A program made the translations under genes and the position numbers. From contig JAOAFK010000005.1 in NCBI GenBank assembly GCA_026416315.1, forward strand, positions 1 to 36,791: DNA of 36,791 nucleotides. The letters are read 5' to 3'. Under the pieces are notes generated by a model. That model did not search any database. It saw only the letters and a list, made by a program, of their open reading frames with translations, and was not told where the DNA came from. This stretch comes from Syntrophorhabdaceae bacterium. Lineage in GTDB: Bacteria > Desulfobacterota > Syntrophorhabdia > Syntrophorhabdales > Syntrophorhabdaceae. Below, in pieces: positions 21,258 to 30,756 of the stretch (position 1 is the stretch's first letter; each line of letters opens with the position of its first letter).

Positions 21258-22871
21258 ATGTTTTGCAGACAATGCGAACAAACAGTCAATTCAAAGGCAT
21301 GCACAAAGGTCGGGGTGTGCGGTAAGGACTCTGATGTGGCATACCTTCAGCATCTTCTTGTCTATTCCCTTTGTGGATTATCCCCCTATGCAAAGGTTGC
21401 TATTAAGGAAGGCAAAATAAATGATAGCGATTTAAAGTACATCCTTGAGGCGTTCTTTGCAACCCTTACAAATGTGAATTTTGACCCTGAGGCTATTAAA
21501 GATTATATTTTAGATATCTATAAGATCCGTGAAGATTTAAAGGCAAAGGGGATAAAAGGGGAAGATAACGATGCTGGAAAACTTATTCCTGCAGATAGTC
21601 TTTCAGTATTGATAAAGCAAGGTGAAGAGGCAGAGAAAAAGATATTTTTTAACTCAGCTAATGATGACATCCAGTCCCTTAAAGAGATAACCCTTTATTC
21701 ATTAAAAGGTATAGCTGCCTATGCATACCATGCATTTATACTTGGAAAAAAGGACACAGATATCTATGGATTTATTTTCCATGGTTTGGATAGCATCTTA
21801 AAAGACGGCGATATAAACTTCTGGCTTGGAATGGTTTTAAAATCAGGTGAGATAAACTTAAAAACAATGGAAATTTTAGACGCTGCCCATACAGAAACAT
21901 ACGGTCATCCCGTCCCCACGAAGGTGCCTTTAGGTGCAAAAAAAGGAAAGGCAATACTTATATCCGGTCATGATTTAAAGGACTTAGAAGAGCTTTTAAA
22001 ACAGACAGAGAATAAAGGCATATACATTTACACCCACGGTGAGATGCTGCCCGGCCATGGCTATCCTGGATTAAAAAAATACAGCCACTTTTATGGTCAT
22101 TATGGCACTGCCTGGCAAAATCAGAGAAAAGAGTTTTCCGCTTTTCCCGGTGCGATCCTTATGACCACAAACTGCATTATAAAACCAGAAGACACCTATA
22201 TGGATAGGATCTTTACAAAAGGTCCAGTAGGCTGGCCGAATGTTACCCATATTAAAGGATATGATTTTTCTCCTATAATCCATAAAGCCCTTGAACTACC
22301 CGGTTTTCAGAAAGACATGGAAGGTAAAGATGTAATGGTGGGTTTTTCAAGAAATGCAGTGCTTTCTGTGACAGATAAAGTTATAGAGCTTGTAAAATCA
22401 GGTAAAATAAAGCACTTTATTCTTGTAGGTGGTTGCGATGGCGCAAGACCAGGTAGAAGCTATTATTCAGATTTTGTCGAAAAAACTCCAAAAAACACAC
22501 TGATACTTACCCTTGCATGTGGGAAATTCAGGTTTTTTGATAAGGATTTAGGTGCAATAGATGGTATCCCCCGACTCATCGATATCGGTCAATGTAACGA
22601 TGCATACTCGGCCATCCAGATCGCCCTTGCCCTCTCAAAGGCATTTAACCTTGATGTGAATAGCCTTCCTCTGTCTCTGGTTCTTTCATGGTTTGAGCAG
22701 AAGGCAGTGGCAATCCTGACTACCCTTCTATACCTTGGAATTAAAAATATACGTCTTGGACCCACACTTCCTGCCTTTGTTAGTCCTAATGTGTTGAATG
22801 TGCTGGTAGAAAAATTCAATATTAAACCCATCAGTTCACCAGAAGAAGATTTAAAAGACATCCTCGGTTAA
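21258..22871 (+). CDS. hcp: Hydroxylamine reductase / hybrid cluster protein
   Basis: N-terminal MFCRQCEQTVNSKACTKVGVCGKDSDVA, HTETYGHPVPTKV, LVGGCDGARPGRSYY, TLACGKFRF, DIGQCNDAYSA. SD AGGAGGTGTGAT. Confidence 0.97.
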   Translation: MFCRQCEQTVNSKACTKVGVCGKDSDVAYLQHLLVYSLCGLSPYAKVAIKEGKINDSDLKYILEAFFATLTNVNFDPEAIKDYILDIYKIREDLKAKGIKGEDNDAGKLIPADSLSVLIKQGEEAEKKIFFNSANDDIQSLKEITLYSLKGIAAYAYHAFILGKKDTDIYGFIFHGLDSILKDGDINFWLGMVLKSGEINLKTMEILDAAHTETYGHPVPTKVPLGAKKGKAILISGHDLKDLEELLKQTENKGIYIYTHGEMLPGHGYPGLKKYSHFYGHYGTAWQNQRKEFSAFPGAILMTTNCIIKPEDTYMDRIFTKGPVGWPNVTHIKGYDFSPIIHKALELPGFQKDMEGKDVMVGFSRNAVLSVTDKVIELVKSGKIKHFILVGGCDGARPGRSYYSDFVEKTPKNTLILTLACGKFRFFDKDLGAIDGIPRLIDIGQCNDAYSAIQIALALSKAFNLDVNSLPLSLVLSWFEQKAVAILTTLLYLGIKNIRLGPTLPAFVSPNVLNVLVEKFNIKPISSPEEDLKDILG

Positions 22872-22879
22872 AACAAAAA

Positions 22880-22904
22880 GGGCATGGCAACTATTGCCAT
22901 GCCC
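22880..22904. terminator. Perfect 11-bp stem-loop after hcp
   Basis: GGGCATGGCAA-CTA-TTGCCATGCCC. No T-tract 3' on the + strand; A-rich flank 5' would give a U-tract on the minus strand. Confidence 0.5.
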
Positions 22905-22927
22905 TATGTTAAAAAATCCACAAAAAT

Positions 22928-22956
22928 GTGACAAAATAAGATTTAGTTATTATAAT
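22928..22956 (+). promoter_or_regulatory. Sigma70-like promoter for Fe-S/cytochrome b genes
   Basis: GTGACA (22928-22933), 17-nt spacer, TATAAT (22951-22956), followed by GGGGGTT SD and ATG at 22983. Confidence 0.6.
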
Positions 22957-22982
22957 AGAAAAAACATATTTCGGGGGTTGTT

Positions 22983-23963
22983 ATGAATTTAACCCGTAGA
23001 AAATTTTTTGTTGTTTCGTCGGCCCTTATATCATCAATGCTCATAAAGAGTAATGCCCAGGCAGTTGAAGGCAGATATGCAACCATCATTGATATTTCAA
23101 AGTGCGACGGTTGCACAGATGAGTCAATACCAAGGTGCGTCCTTGCCTGCAGAGAACAAAATAAGTCAAGATTCCCTGAACCAAAAAAACCCATTCAACC
23201 TTACTGGCCAAGAAAAATCTATGAAGATTGGTCTGATAAGAGACAAAAGATTGATACCTTAACCCCTTATAACTGGATATTTGTTCAAAAATTAAATGTT
23301 GAGGGAAAGGATATATTTATTCCAAGAAGGTGTATGCACTGTGATAATCCACCATGCGTGAGGGGATGTCCTTTTGGGGCACTTACTAAAAGAGCATATG
23401 GTAATTCAGTTATCAATGAAAAGATATGTTTTGGCGGTGCAAAATGTAGAGACATATGCCCCTGGCAGATACCCCAGAGACAGGCAGGCGTAGGTATCTA
23501 TCTTAAACTTCTTCCAAAATTTGCCGGTGGCGGGGTTATGTATAAATGCGACCTCTGTAAGGACAGGATTGAAAAGGGTCAAGAACCTGCCTGTGTTTTG
23601 GCCTGCAGGGATAGATTAAAGGAAAATGCAGTTTTTGTCTTTGATGAAAGGAAAAAAATTTATGAACTTGCTTATAAAAAGAAAAAAGAAGAAGGTTTAT
23701 TCATTTACGGAGACAGACAAAATGGTGGCACATCAACCCTTTATATTTCAGATATCTCCTTTGATCTAATAGATAGAGCCTTAAATGAAAGAAATGAAAG
23801 ATTTAAAATGCCTGTAGATGTAAAAAACAAAATACAGACAACCTTTAATCCCATCGGTAAGGTGGTTATCACTTCAGGTTTTTTATCCATTGCAGGGGCA
23901 ATAGTTGCTGCTGTAGTCTCTAAAAACAAAAAAACAGATGGTGATGAAAATGCCAAAGATTAA
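22983..23963 (+). CDS. Tat-type 4Fe-4S electron-transfer protein (FdnH/HybA-like) with C-terminal TM
   Basis: N-terminal LTRRKFFVVSSALISS; CDGCTDESIPRCVLACRE, CMHCDNPPCVRGCPFGAL, CFGGAKCRDICPW, CDLCKDRIEKGQEPACVLAC; C-terminal hydrophobic segment. Confidence 0.85.
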   Translation: MNLTRRKFFVVSSALISSMLIKSNAQAVEGRYATIIDISKCDGCTDESIPRCVLACREQNKSRFPEPKKPIQPYWPRKIYEDWSDKRQKIDTLTPYNWIFVQKLNVEGKDIFIPRRCMHCDNPPCVRGCPFGALTKRAYGNSVINEKICFGGAKCRDICPWQIPQRQAGVGIYLKLLPKFAGGGVMYKCDLCKDRIEKGQEPACVLACRDRLKENAVFVFDERKKIYELAYKKKKEEGLFIYGDRQNGGTSTLYISDISFDLIDRALNERNERFKMPVDVKNKIQTTFNPIGKVVITSGFLSIAGAIVAAVVSKNKKTDGDENAKD

Positions 23964-24615
23964 AAGACATACAATAATAGAAATTTTAGAACACTGGGTG
24001 CTTGCCCTATCAGGTATTATCCTTCTATTTTCAGGCCTTGGATGTCTGCCTCTATTTAAAAGATATTACATAACTGAGATACCAGGGTTCGCATGGACAG
24101 GTGATTTTAATACTGTAACAACGGTTCATTATATTGCATCCATATTTTTTGTGATGGTCGTTTTTTTTCATATGTTCTACCATGGTATAAAAGGAGAATT
24201 TGGTCTCCTTCCAAAAAAAGGTGATATAAAAAATAGCATTAAGGTTTTGGCCGCTATGATTGGTTTAGGGAAAGAGCCACCCTCTGATAAGTACTTACCT
24301 GAACAGCGCATTGCATATGCAGGTATAGGATTTATTATAATACTTCTTACCATAACGGGTATTATAAAGGTTTTAAAAAATCTTGAGTGGGTTGTCCTCT
24401 CACCAGGCTCTGAAGCTGTAAATACGGTTATTCATACTCTTTCTGGTTTTGTCTTTATGATAGCCTTCATCATCCATGTGGCAGTTGTTATTTGTTTTAA
24501 GTCTAACTGGCCCCTATTAAAAAGCATGTTTACTGGATGGATTGATGAAGAGTATGTAAAACACAGGCATGCCAGATGGTATGAAGAGTTAAAGGGAAAA
24601 ATTTCAGAGAATTAA
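23938..24615 (+). CDS. Formate dehydrogenase-gamma-like cytochrome b subunit
   Basis: Multi-TM protein with spaced His (EHWVLALSGIILLFSGLG, HYIASIFFVMVVFFHMFYHG, HTLSGFVFMIAFIIHVAVV); overlaps the Fe-S ORF by 26 bp. Confidence 0.8.
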   Translation: MVMKMPKIKRHTIIEILEHWVLALSGIILLFSGLGCLPLFKRYYITEIPGFAWTGDFNTVTTVHYIASIFFVMVVFFHMFYHGIKGEFGLLPKKGDIKNSIKVLAAMIGLGKEPPSDKYLPEQRIAYAGIGFIIILLTITGIIKVLKNLEWVVLSPGSEAVNTVIHTLSGFVFMIAFIIHVAVVICFKSNWPLLKSMFTGWIDEEYVKHRHARWYEELKGKISEN

Positions 24616-24672
24616 GTCAACTTTGTTTTAAAATTATTTTGATAAATATGAAAATCTGATATATTTTAACCC

Positions 24673-25050
24673 ATGCCGACAGAGATTGAAATCACTATAA
24701 AAGATATAACAGTTAAGGCAGAGCTTTTTGATACAGAGTGCGCAAAGGCAATAACAAACGCCTTGCCCGTTGAGGCAATACCAAATGAATGGGGAGATGA
24801 ATTTTATTTCACAATCCCTGTGGAATTTACCCTTGATGAGACTGCAACAGAAGATGTTAATATAGGAGATATAGGCTATTGGCCACCAGGATGTGCCCTT
24901 GCCATATTCTTTGGACCAACACCATTAAGCCGTGGTATAAAACCGGTGCCGGCAAGTAAGGTAAACATAGTAGGTAGAATAAAAGATGACCCGAAAATGT
25001 TAAAAAATGCAAAGGGTGCAGATAAGGTAAAAATATATAAAGCTGATTAA
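24673..25050 (+). CDS. Cyclophilin-like fold protein (TM1367-like family)
   Basis: IEITIKDITVKAELFDTECAKAITNALPVEAIPNEWGDEFYFTIPV...IGDIGYWPPGCALAIFFGPTPLSRG. Confidence 0.75.
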   Translation: MPTEIEITIKDITVKAELFDTECAKAITNALPVEAIPNEWGDEFYFTIPVEFTLDETATEDVNIGDIGYWPPGCALAIFFGPTPLSRGIKPVPASKVNIVGRIKDDPKMLKNAKGADKVKIYKAD

Positions 25051-25088
25051 AAAATAAACAGCATTTATGGTGTATAGTTGAGTTGATT

Positions 25089-25787
25089 ATGGATAACAAA
25101 AAAAGGACATGGAACCATCATTATTCTATATGGTTTGTCATTATTGTTTCCATTTTTATTACTTGTCTTATCACATCTAACATCATCTCTGTAAAGCTCA
25201 TACATGTCTTTGGCATTATCCTTCCCGCAGGCGTCATAATATTCCCTGTAAGCTATATTATAGGAGATGTGCTGACAGAGGTATATGGATACTCGAGATC
25301 AAGAAGGGTAATCTGGCTTGGTTTTTTATGTAATCTTATTTTAACGATTTTTATATGGTTTGCAGGTATCATAAAGCCTGCGCAAATCTGGGATGGGCAG
25401 ATGGCATATGAGAAGATTTTAGGATTTACTCCAAGACTGCTTGTAGCTTCATTTATAGCCTATCTTGCTGGAGAATTTACAAATGCTTATGTCCTTGCAA
25501 AGATGAAGATACTCACAAAAGGTAGATGGCTCTGGACTCGCACCATAGGCTCAACCCTTGTAGGACAGGGGATTGATTCCCTTTTATTTATTTCTATTGC
25601 CTTTATGGGAAGTGTCCCTTTTTTAAATCTTTTAACCATTGTTATATCACAATGGCTTTTTAAGACAGCGTATGAAATTGTTGTCACACCTTTTACATAT
25701 GTGGCTGTAAATTTTTTAAAACAAAAAGAGGGCATTGACATATTTGATTACAATACGTCTTTTAATCCCCTAAAATTCAGTGAATAG
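25089..25787 (+). CDS. Queuosine precursor transporter (YhhQ/VUT family)
   Basis: SNIISVKLIHVFGIILPAGVIIFPVSYIIGDVLTEVYGYSRSRRVIWLGF, LAGEFTNAYVLAKMK, GQGIDSLLFISIAFMG. ATG start at 25089 preferred over TTG at 25083. Confidence 0.9.
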   Translation: MDNKKRTWNHHYSIWFVIIVSIFITCLITSNIISVKLIHVFGIILPAGVIIFPVSYIIGDVLTEVYGYSRSRRVIWLGFLCNLILTIFIWFAGIIKPAQIWDGQMAYEKILGFTPRLLVASFIAYLAGEFTNAYVLAKMKILTKGRWLWTRTIGSTLVGQGIDSLLFISIAFMGSVPFLNLLTIVISQWLFKTAYEIVVTPFTYVAVNFLKQKEGIDIFDYNTSFNPLKFSE

Positions 25788-25802
25788 ATATTTTAAATTG
25801 CC

Positions 25803-26657
25803 ATGCATAAGTTTTTAAATGTAATAATATTAATTTTGTTACCCATCTTTTTTTGTGCCTGTGACATAAAACCTCAAAAAAAGACCCAACCCGATACCCC
25901 CTTTGCATCAACACCTCACAAACTTGTCAGGGAAATGCTAAAACTTGCAGATACAGGTAAAGACGATGTGGTATACGATTTAGGCTCTGGTGATGGCAGG
26001 ATTGTAATTGCCGCTGCAAGGGATTTTGGAGCAAAAGGCGTTGGTATTGAACTTGATAAGGCCCTATACGAAGAAAGTATAAAAAATGCGGAAAGAGAAG
26101 GAGTTTCAAAAAAGGTAAAATTCATCCAGGAAGACTTTTTTGAAACAGACCTAAAGGATGCAACGGTTGTCACGTTATATCTTCTTCCTGAGATAAATGA
26201 GCAGCTTTTACCAAAATTATTAAGAGAGTTAAGGCCTGGTTCAAGAATCGTCTCACACATGTGGGGCCTTGGAGACTGGGAGCCTGACAAAACATTACAT
26301 GCATACTCGAAAACCCTTTATATGTGGTTTGTCCCTGCTTCTGTTTATGGAGACTGGAAGGTAAATTTTAAAGGAAAAAATAATTCAAGAGATGGCGGTT
26401 TCTCTATTAAACAAAAATATCAAAAGATTGAGGCGGTGTTTTTAGATGGTGAAACAAAATATAGATTTTCTCATGCCAACCTATATGGAAATGAAATATA
26501 TCTTTATGGTTCTTATGCATATCATGGAAAAATTTCTATAATATCCCTTGAAGGAACTGTAAATGGTGATATTATAGTAGGTAAAGGATTTATTAAAGAT
26601 TTTGATAAGCCAGTAGCAGAAGAATATACATGGGTGGCAGGTAGAATCAATAAGTAA
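25803..26657 (+). CDS. Putative exported/lipoprotein class I SAM-dependent methyltransferase with C-terminal extra domain
   Basis: N-terminal MHKFLNVIILILLPIFFCACDIKPQ; VYDLGSGDGRIVIAAARDFGAKGVGIELD; beta-rich C-terminal about 90 aa. Confidence 0.78.
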   Translation: MHKFLNVIILILLPIFFCACDIKPQKKTQPDTPFASTPHKLVREMLKLADTGKDDVVYDLGSGDGRIVIAAARDFGAKGVGIELDKALYEESIKNAEREGVSKKVKFIQEDFFETDLKDATVVTLYLLPEINEQLLPKLLRELRPGSRIVSHMWGLGDWEPDKTLHAYSKTLYMWFVPASVYGDWKVNFKGKNNSRDGGFSIKQKYQKIEAVFLDGETKYRFSHANLYGNEIYLYGSYAYHGKISIISLEGTVNGDIIVGKGFIKDFDKPVAEEYTWVAGRINK

Positions 26658-26721
26658 TTATAATGTTATATAATTTTTTTTATATTTTCCAACTTTATAG
26701 GATTGACGAAAGGGGTAGGGC

Positions 26722-28764
26722 ATATATAAAAAAATCCTCACATCAATAAAAAAGACCGGATTCAGTAATTTCATAAATGTAATACCTTTTTTTCTCATTC
26801 CCCTTCTTGGTGGAAATCACCTTTCGCTGTTCTATATTTCAATAGATAGATTTTGGATAGAGACAACCTTTGTTTTGTTCCTTATCATCTCAGTTATGCA
26901 ACTCTCCCTAAAAAAAGAAAGCCCAAGAGAAATTGATAAAAATAAAGGCCAATTTATCCTTTTCTTAATATTCTTTTTGCCTTTTTTTTCAGTAAATGCA
27001 GTGAGTGTGCTTTGGACATGGGGAAGGCTCGATACTTTAAAGGAAGTAAATATTTTAGTCTGGGTTATCTGTATCGTATATGTGTTTCATCATATTGAAA
27101 ATAAAGAGAGTGCCCTAAAAGCAATTGTTGTGTCCTCTGCCGTATTAGCCATATGTGCCATCATTCAGGCAAAGATCCTGTTTCCAAAATTAATAGAGGC
27201 ATTTAAAGGTGAAAGATATGGGGATATGGTAATGTCTCAGGCAATACCTTTTGCATCCTTTTTGTATCACAATGTCTTTGGAGGTTATATGTCCTTTGTT
27301 TTGCCTTTGGCCTTATATTTTGGCATATATTTAAAAAAGAGCCTTTTTCAAATAGCTACTATATTTATTATGACAGGCTTGATTCTTTCCACATCCCGTA
27401 TTGCAATGGTAATTTCAGGGGTTTTTTTGTTGTCTTTTTTATTTACCATGTTAAGAAAGAAAGAATTTAAAAAGTTATTGATTTTACTATTGACCGTAGC
27501 GATTAGTATACTATTTATTGTTATTTTACTTAAAACTGGCGAGAAAGGTGAGCTAAAAGGATTGTCATATGAACTTACAAAAAAAGCTCGAATTACAAAA
27601 GAAGAGGTAAAAACCATCAATACAAGGACAGAAATATGGCGTAATGCAATAAATGCCTTTATGGCTAAACCTATCTTAGGTTTCGGTGCAGGTGCATCTG
27701 AATTTGCATACAGAAAATATTTTGACGGTGGCATATATACGAGATACACCCACAGTTTAATTTTAAAAATTGGGGTGGAGACAGGTATAATCGGCATTTT
27801 ATGTTTTCTTTTTTATATTTCAGGTTTTTTTTATTACTCAAGAAAGAGGTTGAAAATCCCTCTATGTTTATTTATCTTTGCTTCTGTGTGTTGCGGTTTT
27901 CTCTTTGGGCTCTTTGATTTTTCTTTTGATATGCCTGCCCACAATGTCACTTTTTTTATCCTATCCTCTATGGCATTTAAAAATGAAAACAAAAGATCTA
28001 ATGTAAAAAATAGAGAGAAGTTTATATGGATTTTTATTATTGTAGTTTTATTGGCCTCATTTATGTTTACCACAAAGGTATCCCTTGCAAAAAAATCAAT
28101 AGAGAATGCCCAGGCATTACAGGAAAACGGTTTTTTTATAAATGCAATTCAATCTTATAATGAAGCTATTAACGAATTGCCATGGGATAATGAAGGTTAT
28201 ATAGGTTTGATGTCTTTATTGAAAATCCAGTACAATATGGAAAGTGACCCTCAAAAGAAAGAACATTTAAAAAATCTAATATTCAATATTTTAAAATCAC
28301 TGGAGAAGAAAAATGACAGGGATTCGCAGCTTTATTTTGCCATGGGTCTATGTTACGAAACAACAGGTTATGATGATTGGGCTGAATATTATCTACTGAA
28401 GGCAAGTACATTATATCCCTCTTCTGCTCAATATTTAAGTGAGATAGTGAGATTTTATCTGGTAAGAAATCGTATTGAAGATGCTGATATTTGGGCAAAG
28501 AAAATAGAACCATATCTTGTCAGATACAGGACTTCAAAGAACCCTGTTGGTTTTTTTGTCTTTAAGATAAAAGACATGCATGCAGAGATTGAATTGAGAA
28601 AAGGTAATAAAATAAATGCATTATCAATTTTAAAAGATAATTTACATGATATTTTAACAGACAAATATTTGATTTATAATATAAAAACCGGTTTAAATAT
28701 TCCAAGATGGCAACTCATAGAATATCTAAAGGTAAGGACTGAAAGAATTAAAAAAGGTAATTAA
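26722..28764 (+). CDS. O-antigen ligase/polymerase (WaaL/Wzy-like) with C-terminal TPR-like region; start uncertain
   Basis: Frame is open from 26719. Multi-TM; TRTEIWRNAINAFMAKPILGFGAGASEFAYRKYF and YTRYTHSLILKIGVETGIIGILCF; TPR-like tail. ORF track start (26875, TTG) truncates the N-terminal hydrophobic segment. Confidence 0.8.
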   Translation: MYKKILTSIKKTGFSNFINVIPFFLIPLLGGNHLSLFYISIDRFWIETTFVLFLIISVMQLSLKKESPREIDKNKGQFILFLIFFLPFFSVNAVSVLWTWGRLDTLKEVNILVWVICIVYVFHHIENKESALKAIVVSSAVLAICAIIQAKILFPKLIEAFKGERYGDMVMSQAIPFASFLYHNVFGGYMSFVLPLALYFGIYLKKSLFQIATIFIMTGLILSTSRIAMVISGVFLLSFLFTMLRKKEFKKLLILLLTVAISILFIVILLKTGEKGELKGLSYELTKKARITKEEVKTINTRTEIWRNAINAFMAKPILGFGAGASEFAYRKYFDGGIYTRYTHSLILKIGVETGIIGILCFLFYISGFFYYSRKRLKIPLCLFIFASVCCGFLFGLFDFSFDMPAHNVTFFILSSMAFKNENKRSNVKNREKFIWIFIIVVLLASFMFTTKVSLAKKSIENAQALQENGFFINAIQSYNEAINELPWDNEGYIGLMSLLKIQYNMESDPQKKEHLKNLIFNILKSLEKKNDRDSQLYFAMGLCYETTGYDDWAEYYLLKASTLYPSSAQYLSEIVRFYLVRNRIEDADIWAKKIEPYLVRYRTSKNPVGFFVFKIKDMHAEIELRKGNKINALSILKDNLHDILTDKYLIYNIKTGLNIPRWQLIEYLKVRTERIKKGN

Positions 28765-30756
28765 TGGGCGTAGCAGAAGAGAAAGAACGCGAATTAATAC
28801 GATTTGATTTCAAAGTTAAAATATTTCTTATATCCTTATTTATGTGCCTATCAATACTCACTGCCTTAAGAATAAACGGTTCTTCTATTGAAATGATAAA
28901 CATTTTATTGAAAATTAAAGGCAATTCAAATATTTTACTGGGAACTCCAAAGCCCATTAGGGTTGACGAGTGGGCCATAACTACCCCTGCAATCTTAAGT
29001 CAATATAATAGTAAAGAACGTTTTCCAGTAACAAACTACTCTTTAGGTTATGGAAAAACACCTTTATTTATGAATGTCCCGGTCAAACACTGGACAACTT
29101 TTTTTAGACCCCAGTATTGGCCTTTCTTTTTTATAGATATAGAAAGGGCTTTTGCATTTTACTGGAATATGAAAATGGTATTTCTTCTGGGGGGAGTCTT
29201 CTTGCTTCTTATGCTTCTTACTAATAATAATTTTATTTTATCTTTATTCGGTGCATTTTGGCTATTTTTTTCAGGTTACATTCAGTGGTGGTATTCGTCT
29301 CCACAGATGTGGCCAGAAATGATAGGATGTTTTGCAATTGTTACAATTTCTTTAATATACATCTTTCTTTCAAATAAAATAAAAGAGATTTTTATTGCCT
29401 CTATAACATTTATTTTTTTTTTCAATTAATTTTACTATGTTTTTATATCCACCTCATCAAGTGCCGCTAATTTATCTAAGTGCGTTTATTGCCGCAGGAG
29501 TGATATTGCCTTATTCAAAGAATATTTTTTCCAAGACAAGACAGAATAATTTTCGTTTTTTTTCTTTAATAATCATTTGTATTCTAATTGCCTTGATTTT
29601 TATTTTTCTTTATTCTGAAACAAAAGAAACGATAAAAGTGTTTTCTGAAACAGTTTATCCAGGAAAAAGGCGAACTTGCGGTGGAAATGGCTCAATTTTA
29701 TATATGTTCAGTGGTTTTTTTGGATTATTTATGTCGGAAGTTAATTTTCCTTTTGTATGGGGTAATGTATGTGAATCAAGCAATTTTTTTATGCTTTTTC
29801 CCATTTTATTAATTATAGTTATTTTTGTTTTTATAAAGAAAAGACAGATTTCTTTCTTGAATGCTTCGTTTGGCCTTTATGTTTTAATATTATGTATTTA
29901 TTTTTTCTTTGGATTCCCAAAAATAATATCTTTGGTTACATTTTTCGATAGGGTTACTACAAATAGGATTGTCTTTTCTCTTGGTATTGCCAGTATTTTA
30001 TGGACATGTGTTTTATTGAATGACATTAAAAATAAAAAGATAGATATTGAATTAAACTTTAAAAAACTTTTGATGTTTTCCATATCAACTTTTATTCTTG
30101 TAATTGCTGCTATCTTTCCTTATTTTGCACAAAAGATTAAAGGTTTTTCAATCTTGCCGCACCAGATTATTTTGTGTTGTATTGTTATTGTCTTTTCTAT
30201 TTTTTTTCTATTGAACGGTAAAATAATTCCCTTTTTTGTTGTTATTTTAGTGCCCAATATTTTTTATCACAGCCTTATAAATCCAATATGTGTTGGGCTA
30301 AAACCTATATTTAATAATTATTTTTATCAGAAAGTTCGTCAGATTGCTCAATATGAACCAGATGCTAAATGGATTATATACGGTCATTCTATTTTTGCAA
30401 ACCTTTTTTATACAACAGGCGCCAAGATTTTTAATGGCCCAAAATATATTCCCAATATTGGTGAATTAGAACTAATAAGCTCTGATAAAAATGATAAAAT
30501 AATTTATAATCGTTATGGTTACTTAGCCCTCGAGCCTAAAGAAAAACAGAAAAACTATTTTAAAATTGTACAGGCTGATTATTTTAAATTATACATAAAT
30601 CCTTCAGATATTGTATGGAAAAAATTGAATATTAAATATGTTTTTTTACCAGATAATATTAAGTTTGATGAAAGCTCTTTAAGAGAGATTTCTGTTATTG
30701 AACTTGGATTAGAAAATAAAATTAAAAAATATAAAATCTATAGGTATGAAAAATAA
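28764..30756 (+). pseudogene. Polytopic membrane protein (YfhO/DUF7657-like), split into 28764-29429 and 29437-30756 by a +1 shift at a T10 tract
   Basis: Two adjacent ORFs in different frames. Removing one T from T10 (29413-29422) gives ...SITFIFFSINFTMFLYPPHQVPLIYLSAF... as a continuous frame. May be a sequencing/assembly error rather than a real lesion. Confidence 0.7.

Noticed and set aside
22919-22930. CACAAAAATGTG as a CRP-like site before the Fe-S gene
   Set aside because: Half-site orientation is opposite to TGTGA-N6-TCACA and spacing is wrong; overlaps the -35.
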